Assembly: GCA_965117015.1 (NCBI GenBank) | Contig: OZ220747.1 | Location: forward strand, 1,550,001 to 1,614,000 | DNA from: Aldehydirespirator sp965117015 | Lineage (GTDB): Bacteria; Actinomycetota; Acidimicrobiia; Acidimicrobiales; Aldehydirespiratoraceae | Direction: 5' to 3' | DNA: 64,000 bases | Part shown: piece after piece, positions 1-8,024 of the stretch | How positions within the stretch are numbered: the stretch's first letter is position 1 | How the letters are laid out: every line of letters starts with the position of its first letter | Notes under the pieces: model-generated | The model's input: only the letters and a program-made list of their open reading frames with translations | Database searches by the model: none | Told to the model about the DNA's origin: nothing | Position numbers and translations under genes: made by a program

Positions 1-1
1 G

Positions 2-271
2 GTGTGCGTGACCGACGACCCCGACGGGGCCCGGACCCGCCTAGGCGAGCTGCTGGCCGGCTACCGGACGCTGCCGTCGTACCAGGCCATGGCCGCACGG
101 GAGCGGGTGGCCGACATGATGGATCTCCTCGTCATCGGCAACCCGGATCAGGTCCGGGCCGAGCTGGCCCGCTACGCCGCGGCGTCGGCCGACGAGATCG
201 CCGTCATCCTCCAGGGCAACCGCGCCGAGCGAGAGGCCGGCTGGGCCATGATCGAGGAAGGCCTGGCCTGA
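2..271 (+). CDS. C-terminal part of an LLM-class (F420-dependent) oxidoreductase, partial
   Basis: The frame is open at the left edge, so only the last 89 residues of a longer protein are present. The segment DARTRL-type helix, GYRTLPSYQAM and the final stretch on A-ELARYAAASADEIAVILQG resemble the C-terminus of luciferase-like monooxygenases of the F420-dependent type, where a helix with two prolines precedes a helix that binds at the end of the TIM barrel. The catalytic part lies outside the window, so substrate and even subfamily are guesses. The stop codon region is tandemly duplicated just downstream (see the repeat at 261-417). A second, complete member of the same superfamily lies at 26916-27998. 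Confidence 0.55.
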   Translation: MCVTDDPDGARTRLGELLAGYRTLPSYQAMAARERVADMMDLLVIGNPDQVRAELARYAAASADEIAVILQGNRAEREAGWAMIEEGLA

Positions 272-417
272 GCAGGGCCTCTCGCCGGCCGCCGGCGCGG
301 CCGGACGGTCAGTCGCCGGCTCTCGGCCTGACGCCGGCCTGGCCTGAGGAGGGTCTCTCGCCGGCTGGCGGCGCGGCCGCCGGCGCGGCCGGACGGTCAG
401 TCGCCGGCTCTCGGCCT
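261..417. repeat. Imperfect tandem duplication of a gene 3' end
   Basis: Copy 1 (261-329) starts inside the last codons of the oxidoreductase, including its TGA. Copy 2 (337-417) repeats it with a 12-bp insertion; the 43-bp core is identical at 287-329 and 375-417. The stop codon and last codons of the convergent MFS gene (ending at 397) lie in copy 2, so the duplication has probably rewritten the MFS C-terminus. Confidence 0.8.
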
Positions 418-1575
418 TACGTACTCCTTTAGGCCCGACCCCCTCCACAGCAGGCCGCCGAGCATCGTCAGCGCCGTCAGCGCCGGGATCACCGTCCACA
501 CCAGGCCCCGGCCGGAGATGTCGTAGAGCCAGGCCCCCAGCACCGACGTCCCGCCGGCCAGCAGCACCTCGGTGGCGCCCATGAGCCCCTGCGACGACGC
601 CTGGCGGTCGTTGCTCACCGTCTGCGAGTAGGCGTAGAGGCCGGCGGTGAAGCCCAGGCCCGCGCCGATGCCGATCACCATCGACACCGCCACCAGGCTC
701 CACACCGAGTCGAACACGCCCAGCAGGACTCCCGCCGCGGTCGCCCCGAACAGCCCGCCCGCGCACAGCCGCATGCCGCCGGTGCGCTGGGCCCACGCTC
801 CTGCCACCGGGGCCAGGGCTCCCATCGGGATCGCGAACAGTGTGAAGCTCACCCCGACCTCCCAGGTGGCCGCCCCGAGATCGACGAGGCTCACTGCCCA
901 CACCGCCTCCCACGCCCCGATCATCACGAACTGGCTGGTGACCAGCACCAGCGTGCCGGCCACCACCCGGTCTCGCAGCAGCCGCAGCGAGCTGGTGGTG
1001 CGGGTGCCGACGGCGCCCTCGTCGGTCTCGAGCCGGCCCATCATCAGCACTGTCGCGCCGGCCACGCCGGCCAGGACATAGAAGGGCACATCCAGGTCGA
1101 AGGCGTCGGCCAGCAGGGCGGCTGCGGCCGGGGTGATCGCGAAGCCGACGATCTCGAACACGCCGAGCCGGCCGAGGTTGCGGCCGGTGTGGGCCGGGTC
1201 GGCCAGGATGACGGTCCGGCGGATGGCGGGCTGAGCCGCCCCGATGGCGATGCCGAGCATCGCCCGTGACCCGAGCATCGTCAGGAAGCCGGTGCTGGCC
1301 GCGAACCCGACCATGCTGGCCCCTGCGGCCACCAGCCCGATCCGGACCATCAGCGGCGCGTGTCCCCGGTCGGCCACCCGGGCCAGAGTGAGCTGGGTGA
1401 CGAAGGCGGCGAGGAAGCCGGCGCCCACGATCAGCCCGAGCTGGGTCTCGCTCAGCCCGAACTCGTCGCGCAGATCGCCCAGCAGGGTGACGACCGACGC
1501 CAGCGAGCCCATGCAGAGCCCCTGGGCGACGTAGTAGGAGAGCAGCCTGGGCGTGCGTGCGCTGTCGATCAGCAT
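397..1575 (-). CDS. Major facilitator superfamily transporter
   Basis: A protein of about 392 residues made of alternating hydrophobic segments, consistent with 12 membrane helices, the usual size for MFS drug or metabolite exporters. The loop after helix 2 reads ARVADRGHAPLMVRIG, matching the MFS loop 2-3 signature (D-R-G-R/K with conserved Asp and Arg). The second half starts near LRDRVVAGTLVLV. I chose ATG at 1575 because a purine-rich GGGAG lies 7 nt upstream; an in-frame ATG at 1611 would add 12 residues. It is convergent with the oxidoreductase at the left edge. The substrate cannot be read from the sequence; efflux is a generic guess. Confidence 0.85.
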   Translation of the reverse strand: MLIDSARTPRLLSYYVAQGLCMGSLASVVTLLGDLRDEFGLSETQLGLIVGAGFLAAFVTQLTLARVADRGHAPLMVRIGLVAAGASMVGFAASTGFLTMLGSRAMLGIAIGAAQPAIRRTVILADPAHTGRNLGRLGVFEIVGFAITPAAAALLADAFDLDVPFYVLAGVAGATVLMMGRLETDEGAVGTRTTSSLRLLRDRVVAGTLVLVTSQFVMIGAWEAVWAVSLVDLGAATWEVGVSFTLFAIPMGALAPVAGAWAQRTGGMRLCAGGLFGATAAGVLLGVFDSVWSLVAVSMVIGIGAGLGFTAGLYAYSQTVSNDRQASSQGLMGATEVLLAGGTSVLGAWLYDISGRGLVWTVIPALTALTMLGGLLWRGSGLKEYVRPRAGD

Positions 1576-1665
1576 GCCCGTGCTCCCTCGGTTGGTCCGT
1601 GCGGCGGCCATACGCCCACGTCTAAGTCTGCTCAGTCTGCCGCCGTGCCGGGGATCCGGGTTCGG

Positions 1666-2013
1666 TCAGAGTTCGAGGTGCAGGCGCATGGCGTCCTCGA
1701 TCTGCGCCATGAGATCGAGCGGCACGAGGCCGACCATGTCGCCGATCCGCTTCACGTCCACCGATCTGATCTGCTCGACCTGGGCCTTCGAGTCGAGCCT
1801 GAGGCCGGTGCTGGACGCGGCCAGCATCACCTGGAAGGGGTAGATCACTTCGGTGTTGGAGGTCACGGGGACGACCGTTACGACGCCTTGCCCCAGCAGC
1901 GCCGCGATCGTGTTGGCGCCGTCGTTGCTGACGACCACCGCGGGACGGGTCCGGGCCGATTCGGTGCCCATCGCCGGGTCCAGCCCGACGATGCGGATCT
2001 CGCCCCGTCGCAT
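1666..2013 (-). CDS. MazF/PemK-like toxin (endoribonuclease family)
   Basis: 115 residues starting MRRGEIRIVGLDPAMGTES, followed by the RPAVVVSND strand and VVTVVPVTSN, which is the order of conserved elements in the MazF/PemK SH3-like barrel (RGEI, RP-VV-SND, V-P-TS). Known members cut mRNA at short sequence motifs and are neutralised by a small partner. The ATG at 2013 overlaps the stop codon of the upstream ribbon-helix-helix gene by one base (TGATG), the typical arrangement of translationally coupled toxin-antitoxin genes. A longer in-frame start exists at 2079 but would run inside the antitoxin and is not needed. Confidence 0.87.
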   Translation of the reverse strand: MRRGEIRIVGLDPAMGTESARTRPAVVVSNDGANTIAALLGQGVVTVVPVTSNTEVIYPFQVMLAASSTGLRLDSKAQVEQIRSVDVKRIGDMVGLVPLDLMAQIEDAMRLHLEL

Positions 2014-2237
2014 CAGTCCCCGCTCAGCCCGTCGGCCACGGCGGCATCCCACACGCGGTTGTCTGCGTCGCCGGCCCACTCTGCGAAGGCGGCCGCGTAG
2101 TGACGCGACAGTTCGTTGGCCCGCAGAAGCCGTATCGCTCGATGCAGTGCCGCCGACCGGGACGCCATGCCGTGGGACTCGGCGTAGTCGTCCAGGAACG
2201 CAACGTCGCTCTCAGGAATGCTCACACTGACCTTCAT
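2013..2237 (-). CDS. Ribbon-helix-helix antitoxin of the MazF-like toxin
   Basis: 74 residues. The N-terminus MKVSVSIPESDVAFLDDYA followed by SRSAALHRAIRLL is a classical ribbon-helix-helix: a short strand, then two helices with the SRS-A turn. Such proteins bind operator palindromes as dimers, while the disordered C-terminal tail wraps the toxin. It precedes and overlaps the toxin gene, as usual for type II modules. Seven bases upstream of the ATG is a TAGTAT box, so the mRNA probably starts at the start codon, and a palindrome lies directly upstream of that box; autorepression is therefore likely (inference). Confidence 0.87.
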   Translation of the reverse strand: MKVSVSIPESDVAFLDDYAESHGMASRSAALHRAIRLLRANELSRHYAAAFAEWAGDADNRVWDAAVADGLSGD

Positions 2238-2244
2238 AATGACA

Positions 2245-2279
2245 ATACTACTCTGGTAGCAATAGTATTACTACCAGAG
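2245..2279 (-). promoter_or_regulatory. Leaderless promoter and operator palindrome of the TA pair
   Basis: On the minus strand TAGTAT (2250-2245) is followed by 7 nt and the antitoxin ATG. Directly upstream, CTCTGGTAG (2251-2259) and CTACCAGAG (2271-2279) form a perfect 9-bp inverted repeat with an 11-nt AT-rich spacer. Placement over the -35/spacer region suggests binding by the RHH antitoxin. Confidence 0.7.
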
Positions 2280-2297
2280 GTAAGAGCCTGCGACCGG

Positions 2298-2368
2298 AGC
2301 GGATGACGAGAATCGAACTCGCATTCTCAGCTTGGGAAGCTGATGTTCTACCATTGAACTACACCCGC
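2298..2368 (-). tRNA. tRNA-Gly (anticodon CCC)
   Basis: The reverse complement folds into a cloverleaf: acceptor strand GCGGGTG (2368-2362) pairs with CATCCGC (2305-2299), with one G-T pair. The D loop contains AATGGTAG, the anticodon loop is TTCCCAA giving CCC, and the T arm has GTTCGATTC. No CCA is encoded. It lies between the toxin-antitoxin promoter and yaaA. Confidence 0.95.
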
Positions 2369-2409
2369 GAAGTCCACGAGCGTAGCCATCGCGGCGTCCG
2401 CTGCAAGTC

Positions 2410-3189
2410 CTAGCTGTAGCGCACGAAGACGGGGCGGGCGGTGTCGGACCGTTCGGGGTCGAACCCGTAGCCGAGCCCGTCGAAGTCCCGGAGCCCCCGC
2501 ACCGACTTCACCCGGTTGCGGATGATCCAGCCCGCCATCGACCCCCGGGCCCGCTTGGCGAAGAACGAGATCATCTTGGGCTCGGCCTCGCCCCGGCCGT
2601 CCAGGAAGGCGGGCGTCACCAGCCGACCCTCCAGCCGCCCGGTGTCCACCGAGCGGAAGTACTCGTGCGACGCCAGGTTCACCACCACCGCCGGCCCGGG
2701 GCTGGCGGCCAGGTCCTCGTTGAGGGCGTCGGTGATGCGCTCGCCCCAGTAGGCGTACAGGTCCCGACCCCGGTCGGTGGCCAGCTTGGACCCCATCTCC
2801 AGCCGGTACGGCTGCATCAGGTCGAGGGGTCTGAGCACCCCGTACAGCCCCGACAGGATGCGCAGCACCTTCTGGGCGTGGGTGTAGTCCCGCTCGGTGA
2901 AGGTGGCCGCGGCGTCCATGCCCTGGTACACGTCGCCGGCGAAGGCCAGCAGCGCGGGCCGGGCGTCGGCCGTCGTGAACGGCGCCTGGAAGTCGGCGTA
3001 GCGGTCGAAGTTGAGTTCGGCCAGCTCGGCCGAGATGTCCATCAGCTTGGCGATCTCGTCAGGCGTCTTCTGGCGCATCACGTCCACCAGCGGCCCGGCC
3101 TCGTCCAGCATCCGGGGCTGGGAGTGCTTGCGGGTGGGCAGCTTGGAGCTGTAGTCGAGCGCCTTGGCCGGGGACACGACGATCAGCAC
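2410..3189 (-). CDS. yaaA: YaaA family (UPF0246) peroxide-stress protein
   Basis: 259 residues from the GTG at 3189, the same size as the E. coli protein. The N-terminus VLIVVSPAKALDY matches the family start, and the motifs AGDVYQGMDA, LSGLYGVLRPLDLMQPYRLEMG and VVNLASHEYF are diagnostic. In E. coli YaaA lowers free iron and protects DNA during peroxide stress; the role here is inferred by family. A longer in-frame GTG at 3213 exists, but the family alignment favours 3189, which also has TATAAC six nt upstream, compatible with leaderless transcription. It lies on the same strand downstream of the aminotransferase, separated by a strong inverted repeat. Confidence 0.92.
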   Translation of the reverse strand: MLIVVSPAKALDYSSKLPTRKHSQPRMLDEAGPLVDVMRQKTPDEIAKLMDISAELAELNFDRYADFQAPFTTADARPALLAFAGDVYQGMDAAATFTERDYTHAQKVLRILSGLYGVLRPLDLMQPYRLEMGSKLATDRGRDLYAYWGERITDALNEDLAASPGPAVVVNLASHEYFRSVDTGRLEGRLVTPAFLDGRGEAEPKMISFFAKRARGSMAGWIIRNRVKSVRGLRDFDGLGYGFDPERSDTARPVFVRYS

Positions 3190-3219
3190 CGGACCGTTAT
3201 ACCCCGCCGCCACCCCCTT

Positions 3220-3272
3220 CCGAAATTCCTGTAGTCAGTGATCCCACAGGTCCTTCACCACAGGAATTTCGG
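3220..3272. terminator. Inverted repeat between aminotransferase and yaaA
   Basis: CCGAAATTCCTG (3220-3231) and CAGGAATTTCGG (3261-3272) form a perfect 12-bp inverted repeat with a 29-nt spacer, immediately after the aminotransferase stop codon. It could end transcription of that gene or be a small palindromic repeat element; there is no clear T-run. Confidence 0.5.
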
Positions 3273-3283
3273 GGGATTGGGGC

Positions 3284-4567
3284 TCAGGCTGCGGTGGCCT
3301 TGTCGGCGGGCTCGCTGTCCTCCGCTTCCGGCTCGCTGGCCGCAGCCTGGGGCTCCAGGTCGGGCAGGCAGCGCCGCAGGTTGCGGATGCCCTGGTTGAT
3401 GCGCTGGCGGTTCTCGATCAGCGCGAACCGCACGTGCCCCTCGCCGCCGGGCCCGAACCCCACGCCGGGCGACACGGCCACATGGGCCTCGCGCACCAGT
3501 TTCGACGCGAACTCGATCGAGTCCATGTGCCGGTACGGCTCCGGGATCCTGGCCCACACGAACATGGTCCCCTTGGGCGGCTCCACCTCCCAGCCGATGC
3601 GGTTGAGGCCCTCGCACAGGGCGTCGCGCCGGCGCTCGTACACCGCGCAGGCCTCCAGCGGGTAGTCGGGCTGCTCGCGCAGGGTGACCGCCGCCGCGAT
3701 CTGGATCGGCTGGAACGACCCGTAGTCGAGGTAGCTCTTGAGCTTGGCCAGCGCGGCCACCACCTCGGCGTTGCCCAGCATGAAAGCCATCCGCCAGCCC
3801 GCCATCGAGAACGACTTGGTGCACGAGTAGAACTCCACCGCGCACTCCTTGGCCCCCTCCACCTGCAGGATCGACGGCGGCTGGTACCCGTCGAAGCCGA
3901 GGTCGGCGTAGGCGTTGTCGTGCACGATCAGCATCTGGCGGTCGCGGGCCCAGTCGACCACCTTCTGCATGAAGTCGAGGTCGACGCAGGTGGTGGTGGG
4001 GTTGTGCGGGAACGAGATCACCGCCACCCGGGGCTTGGGCCGGCTGTAGTGCCACGTGAGCTGCATCCGGTGGACGAACTCGTCGCCGTCGGCGAGGGGC
4101 ACCTCCCGGATCTGGGCGCCGGCGAACAGCGGCCCGTAGATGTGGATCGGGTAGCTGGGGGTGGGCACCAGGCAGGTGTCGCCGGGCTGGAGCAGCACCC
4201 ACATGAGGTGGCTGAACCCCTCCTTGGCGCCGATGGTGTTGATGACCTCGGTGTCGGGGTCGAGCTCCACCCCGAAGCGGCTCTGGTACAAGGCGGCGAC
4301 GTTGCGCCGCAGCGCGGGCAGGCCCCGGCTGGACGAGTACCGGTGGTTGCGGGGGTTGCGGGCCGCCTCACACAGCTTGTCCACTGCGATCTCCGGCGAC
4401 GGCAGGTCGGGGTTGCCGAACCCGAGGTCGATGATGTCGGCGCCCTCGTGGCGGAGCTGGATCTTCAAGTCGTTGATGATCGTGAAGACGTAGGGCGGAA
4501 GACCGTTGATGCGGCGGAAGTCCATCGAACCGAAGGTAACAGGCCGACCGACCCGAGCAAGTGACAT
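3284..4567 (-). CDS. Class I/II PLP-dependent aminotransferase
   Basis: 427 residues with the full fold type I pattern: NPDLPSPEIAVDKL near the N-terminus, HRYSSSRGLPALR, the NPTTT cofactor-binding motif, DNAYADLGFDG with the Asp that contacts the pyridine ring, SCTKSFSMAGWRM with the Schiff-base lysine, and VRFALIEN with the substrate-carboxylate Arg. It resembles the alanine/methionine-synthesising AlaA/DapL-like branch, so alanine or aspartate-type transamination is possible, but the amino donor is not certain. The C-terminal 30 residues are an acidic tail. ATG at 4567 has AAGGGG ten nt upstream; an internal ATG at 4525 (MDFRRINGLPPYVF) is the conserved family start and may be the real one. 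Divergent from dcd. Confidence 0.88.
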   Translation of the reverse strand: MSLARVGRPVTFGSMDFRRINGLPPYVFTIINDLKIQLRHEGADIIDLGFGNPDLPSPEIAVDKLCEAARNPRNHRYSSSRGLPALRRNVAALYQSRFGVELDPDTEVINTIGAKEGFSHLMWVLLQPGDTCLVPTPSYPIHIYGPLFAGAQIREVPLADGDEFVHRMQLTWHYSRPKPRVAVISFPHNPTTTCVDLDFMQKVVDWARDRQMLIVHDNAYADLGFDGYQPPSILQVEGAKECAVEFYSCTKSFSMAGWRMAFMLGNAEVVAALAKLKSYLDYGSFQPIQIAAAVTLREQPDYPLEACAVYERRRDALCEGLNRIGWEVEPPKGTMFVWARIPEPYRHMDSIEFASKLVREAHVAVSPGVGFGPGGEGHVRFALIENRQRINQGIRNLRRCLPDLEPQAAASEPEAEDSEPADKATAA

Positions 4568-4602
4568 TTGTCACGCCCCTTGCGCTGGGATAGAACCGCA
4601 CC

Positions 4603-5169
4603 GTGATCCTGTCGGACCGCTCGATCCGCGAGGCGCTGGCCGCCGGCCGCATAGTGATCGACCCCCTGGACGACGACGCGGTGCAGCCGTCGTCAGTGGA
4701 CCTGCGGCTGGGGTCGAGCTTCCGGGTGTTCCGCAACCACACGCTGGGCCACATCGACGTGAAGCAGGACCTGTCGGAGCTGACCACGCTGGTGGAGTCC
4801 GGCGGCGCCGACGACCCGTTCATCCTGCACCCGGGGGAGTTCGTGCTGGGCGCCACCCTGGAGCGGGTGGCTCTGCCGGATGACCTGGTGGCCCGCCTGG
4901 AGGGCAAGTCGTCGCTGGGGCGCCTGGGGCTGCTGATCCATTCGACGGCCGGCTTCGTGGACCCGGGCTTCGACGGCCAGCTGACCCTGGAGCTGTCGAA
5001 TGTGGCCAACCTGCCGATCACGCTGTATCCGGGGATGCGGATCGGCCAGATCAGCTTCCAGCGGATGACCACCCCGGCCGACACCCCCTACGGCTCCAGC
5101 GAGCTGGGCTCGAAGTATCACGGCCAGCGGGGCCCGGTCCCGTCCCGCTACTGGGAGAACTTCAAGTAG
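4603..5169 (+). CDS. dcd: dCTP deaminase
   Basis: 188 residues, standard for the family: MILSDRSIREALAAGRIVIDP, QPSSVDLRLGS, the catalytic region GKSSLGRLGLLIHSTAGFVDPGFDG with the active-site Glu in LTLELSN, and the C-terminal SKYHGQRGPVPSRYW. The enzyme deaminates dCTP to dUTP for thymidylate synthesis; actinobacterial homologues such as that of Mycobacterium tuberculosis are bifunctional and also release dUMP, which may apply here (inference). The start is a GTG with TAGAAC six nt upstream and no leader, suggesting leaderless transcription. Divergent from the aminotransferase. Confidence 0.96.
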   Translation: MILSDRSIREALAAGRIVIDPLDDDAVQPSSVDLRLGSSFRVFRNHTLGHIDVKQDLSELTTLVESGGADDPFILHPGEFVLGATLERVALPDDLVARLEGKSSLGRLGLLIHSTAGFVDPGFDGQLTLELSNVANLPITLYPGMRIGQISFQRMTTPADTPYGSSELGSKYHGQRGPVPSRYWENFK

Positions 5170-5197
5170 CGCTGGTCGTGCCGTCGGCGGGGGACGG

Positions 5198-6415
5198 TCA
5201 GCCCGTGACCACCGGCAGGCTCTCCCAGCCTCGCACGGTGGACGTGCGGGCCTGCACCGCGTTGTCCCAGTCGACGTCCCAGGCGGGCCAGCGCTCGAGC
5301 ACCTCTTCGAGGGCGATGCGGCCCTCGATCCGGGCCAGCGCCGCGCCCAGGCAGAAGTGGATGCCGTAGCCGAAGGCGAGGTGGAAGTCGATGTTGCGAC
5401 CGATGTCGAAGGTGTCGCCGTGGGCGAACTCGCGGTCGTCGCGGTTGGCCGCTCCGTTGAGCAGCAGCATGACGCTGCCGGCGGGGACGGTGTGGCCGTG
5501 GTGCTCGACATCGGCGGTCACCCAGCGGGCCTGGACGGGCGACGGCGTCTCGTAGCGGAGGATCTCCTCGATGGCCTGCGGTATGAGCGAGCGGTCCTCC
5601 ACCAGCGCGCTCCGCTGGTCGGGGTGCTCGGCCAGCAGCTTGCCGGTCCAGCCGATGAGGCGGGTGGTGGTCTCGTTGCCGGCCCCGTTGAGCAGCGAGA
5701 TGAAGTTCATGATCTCGCGGCGGGTGAGCCGGCGGAGTGTGCCGGTCTCGTCGGTGAACTCGGCGTAGAGCAGCTCGGTCATGAGGTCGTCGGCGGGGTT
5801 GTCGGTCCGCCAGTTGATGTACTCGCGGAGAAAGTCGATCGAGCTCACGTCGCCCGAGGTCTGGTAGGAGAACTCGGGCATGGTGCCGTCGTCGAGCCTG
5901 ATGGTGTCGTCCACCAGGTCTCGCAGGGTGGTCTGGTCCTGCTCGGGGATGCCGAGGAGCATGCCGATGGCCCGCATCGGCACCTGAGCGCCCAGGTCGG
6001 CGATGAAGTCGAAGCCGCCGGCGCCCACATGGGGATCGAGGCTGCGGGCGCAGAACTCCCGCAGCTTGGACTCCAGGGCGTTCATCTTCTTGGGGGTGAA
6101 CACCCGCGACACCAGGCCCCGGTGGTAGTCGTGGACCGGCGGGTCCTCGAAGATCATGAAGCCCGGCGGGACGTCCATGCCGCTGCGGATGATCTCCAGC
6201 ACGGTGCCTTTGGCCGAGCTGTAGGTCCGCCAGTCCTTGAAGGCCTGAGCGACGTCGTCGAACCTGCTCAGGGCGTAGAAGTCGTACCGCTCGTTGCGGT
6301 ACAGCGGCGCCTCATCGCGCAGCCGCTTCCAGACCGGGTAGGGGTCGGCGTCGATCTCGAAGTCGAACGGGTCGTAGTACGGGTCGGAGCGGATCTCCGC
6401 CTCGGTGGTAGACAT
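5198..6415 (-). CDS. Cytochrome P450
   Basis: 405 residues from ATG 6415. Visible hallmarks: I-helix GAGNETTT (about residues 245-252) supplying the oxygen-activating Thr, EEILRY (K-helix ExxR, about 283-288), and the heme loop FGYGIHFCLGAALAR with the thiolate Cys near 355. FEDPPVHDYHRGLVSRVFTP (C-helix region) is typical of soluble bacterial P450s such as CYP107/CYP125-type enzymes. It needs a ferredoxin and reductase that are not in the window. The gene is divergent from an SDR with 38 bp between starts, so the two may act on the same small alcohol or steroid-like substrate (inference). The longer frame to 6718 overlaps the SDR and is rejected. Confidence 0.95.
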   Translation of the reverse strand: MSTTEAEIRSDPYYDPFDFEIDADPYPVWKRLRDEAPLYRNERYDFYALSRFDDVAQAFKDWRTYSSAKGTVLEIIRSGMDVPPGFMIFEDPPVHDYHRGLVSRVFTPKKMNALESKLREFCARSLDPHVGAGGFDFIADLGAQVPMRAIGMLLGIPEQDQTTLRDLVDDTIRLDDGTMPEFSYQTSGDVSSIDFLREYINWRTDNPADDLMTELLYAEFTDETGTLRRLTRREIMNFISLLNGAGNETTTRLIGWTGKLLAEHPDQRSALVEDRSLIPQAIEEILRYETPSPVQARWVTADVEHHGHTVPAGSVMLLLNGAANRDDREFAHGDTFDIGRNIDFHLAFGYGIHFCLGAALARIEGRIALEEVLERWPAWDVDWDNAVQARTSTVRGWESLPVVTG

Positions 6416-6453
6416 TGCCCCGGTCACGCTACGCAGGAGGGCTGATCCACGCA

Positions 6454-7281
6454 ATGTCGCTGTCCGATGGGTTCCGGTTCGACGGCAAGCGGGTGCTGGT
6501 GGTGGGCGGCGCCACCGGGATGGGCGCGGCCGCGGCCGAGCTGGCCCTGGACCTGGGCGCCGAGGTTGTGGTGATGGACCGGGCCGAGGTGACGCTGGAC
6601 GGGGTGACGGCAATCGGCGTGGACCTGGCCGCGCAGGCGTCCATCGACGCCGCGGTGGACTCCTGCGGCGGGCCGGTGCACGCCCTGCTGGCCTGCGCGG
6701 GGGTGGCCGACGGCACACCGGCCATCGAGCGGATCAACTTCGTGGGCCACCGCCATCTGATCGACCGGATGCTGGACGCGGGGATGCTGCCGGCGGGCTC
6801 GGCCATCGGCTTCATCTCCTCGACGGCCGGCCTGGGCTGGGAGCGGAACCTGGACGAGCTCAGCGAGGTGCTGGACATGTCCGGCTTCGACGAGGCCGCC
6901 GCCTGGTTCGTCGACCATCGCAAGGCCGACTACTTCCACACCAAGCAGGCCATGTGCGCCTACGTGGCCACCCGGGCCTACCCGCTGCTGCGGCGGGGGA
7001 TCCGCGTCAACGCCATCTGCCCCGGCCCGACCGTGACCCCGCTGGCGGAGGCCAACAGGGAGCTGTGGCTGGAGTTCGGCGCCGACTACCGGGCCGACGC
7101 CGGCGTGGAGGCGTCCACGCCGATGGAGCAGGCCTACCCGTTGCTGTTCCTGTGCAGCGACGCGGCTGCCTACGTCACCGGCGTGACGCTGATAGCCGAC
7201 GCCGGCTACATGACCTCGGGACTCACCGGCGCCTACCCGGCCGCCACCGACGCCGCCAACTTCCTGGCGGGTCGCTTCTAG
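6454..7281 (+). CDS. Short-chain dehydrogenase/reductase
   Basis: 275 residues from ATG 6454, with GGAGGG about 14 nt upstream. The N-terminal Rossmann motif is GGATGMG, a variant of TGxxxGxG; VVVMDRAEV ends beta-2 with an Asp, suggesting NAD(H). The catalytic elements are SSTAG (Ser) and YFHTKQA (YxxxK). The C-terminal part resembles short 3-alpha-hydroxysteroid dehydrogenase-like and coniferyl-alcohol dehydrogenase-like SDRs (ICPGPTVTPL, LIADAGYMTS). The divergent P450 suggests joint oxidation of a hydrophobic substrate. The substrate itself is unknown. Confidence 0.92.
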   Translation: MSLSDGFRFDGKRVLVVGGATGMGAAAAELALDLGAEVVVMDRAEVTLDGVTAIGVDLAAQASIDAAVDSCGGPVHALLACAGVADGTPAIERINFVGHRHLIDRMLDAGMLPAGSAIGFISSTAGLGWERNLDELSEVLDMSGFDEAAAWFVDHRKADYFHTKQAMCAYVATRAYPLLRRGIRVNAICPGPTVTPLAEANRELWLEFGADYRADAGVEASTPMEQAYPLLFLCSDAAAYVTGVTLIADAGYMTSGLTGAYPAATDAANFLAGRF

Positions 7282-7304
7282 CCGCTCCGTCTATCCTCGG
7301 GGTC

Positions 7305-7586
7305 ATGCCGAGACCTACGAAGCGCCGAGTGCCGGCCGGACGTGTGACCGCCAAGGGCACCCGTCCCGACAACTACCAGCCCGACAGGCAGACCCACACC
7401 GGGTTCGACGAGCTGCCGCCGAGCCCCATCTGGGTGCCGATCCTGCTGTTCAGCCTGCTGGGGGCGGGGGTGGCGACGATCATCGTCAACTATCTGGGCG
7501 TGATCTGGGACACCTCCAACGTGGTGCTGCTGGTGGGCCTGGCCTTCATCCTGGCCGGGATCGTCACCGCCACCCAGTACCGCTGA
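7305..7586 (+). CDS. crgA: Cell division protein CrgA
   Basis: 93 residues, the same length as M. tuberculosis CrgA. A basic N-terminal region (MPRPTKRRVPAGRV) is followed by a Pro-rich segment ending PPSPIWVPI and two membrane helices (about 43-62 and 73-90), with the C-terminal TATQYR after helix 2. CrgA is an actinobacterial septal membrane protein that contacts FtsZ, FtsQ and penicillin-binding proteins. TATCCT lies 7 nt before the ATG, so the message is probably leaderless. In other actinobacteria crgA is close to the replication origin; a pair of DnaA-box-like sequences follows it here. Confidence 0.9.
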   Translation: MPRPTKRRVPAGRVTAKGTRPDNYQPDRQTHTGFDELPPSPIWVPILLFSLLGAGVATIIVNYLGVIWDTSNVVLLVGLAFILAGIVTATQYR

Positions 7587-7629
7587 CCGGCGCGGCCCGC
7601 ATATCACACTGTTGTAATTATCCCCCGAG

Positions 7630-7649
7630 TTATCCACAGCTGTGGGTAA
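7630..7649. promoter_or_regulatory. Palindromic pair of DnaA-box-like sequences
   Basis: TTATCCACA (7630-7638) matches the DnaA box consensus TTATNCACA exactly. TGTGGGTAA (7641-7649) is its near mirror (TTACCCACA on the other strand). Together they make an inverted pair with a 2-nt gap between crgA and the next gene. Only one pair is visible, so this is not shown to be an origin. Confidence 0.45.
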
Positions 7650-7661
7650 CCCGGGACGCAA

Positions 7662-7994
7662 CTATTCGATGGGTGTCACCAGGTCCATCTCGTCCTGACA
7701 GTGGCGGGGCGGCTCCGGGTCCTCGTCGGGGGCGATGGTCATGCGGACCTCGGCGCCGCAGATGGCGCAGCGGTACTCGATCTTGACCTTGCGCAGGATG
7801 CCCGGGTCCGGCGGCTCCGGCAGCGGCCGGGCCAGGTTGCGAAGCATGGCCAGACCCAGTCGCAGCACCCCGTAGCCGATCACCACCGCGATCAGCACCT
7901 TGAACAGGTCGGCCAGGATGGAGCCCACCACCAGGCCCGTCAGCGCCAGCACCAGCAACCCGATGTTGACGGCCCTCTCCGACTTCACCTTCAC
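7662..7994 (-). CDS. Small membrane protein with C-terminal zinc-ribbon-like segment
   Basis: 110 residues starting with GTG at 7994, with GGGAGG five nt upstream. The N-terminal half is two hydrophobic segments (about 9-30 and 32-50). After a Pro-rich linker (RPLPEPPDPG) comes YRCAICGAEVRM and, after 18 residues, RHCQDEM, giving a C-x2-C...C pattern that resembles an incomplete zinc ribbon (three cysteines plus one His). I do not recognise a named family. It is convergent with crgA. A metal-binding role of the cytoplasmic tail is only an inference. Confidence 0.75.
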   Translation of the reverse strand: MKVKSERAVNIGLLVLALTGLVVGSILADLFKVLIAVVIGYGVLRLGLAMLRNLARPLPEPPDPGILRKVKIEYRCAICGAEVRMTIAPDEDPEPPRHCQDEMDLVTPIE

Positions 7995-8024
7995 GCCAGC
8001 CTCCCACCGCGGACTGTCCCGATG

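Noticed and set aside
7630..7649. Replication origin
   Set aside because: Only two boxes are present, with no AT-rich unwinding region or dnaA nearby.
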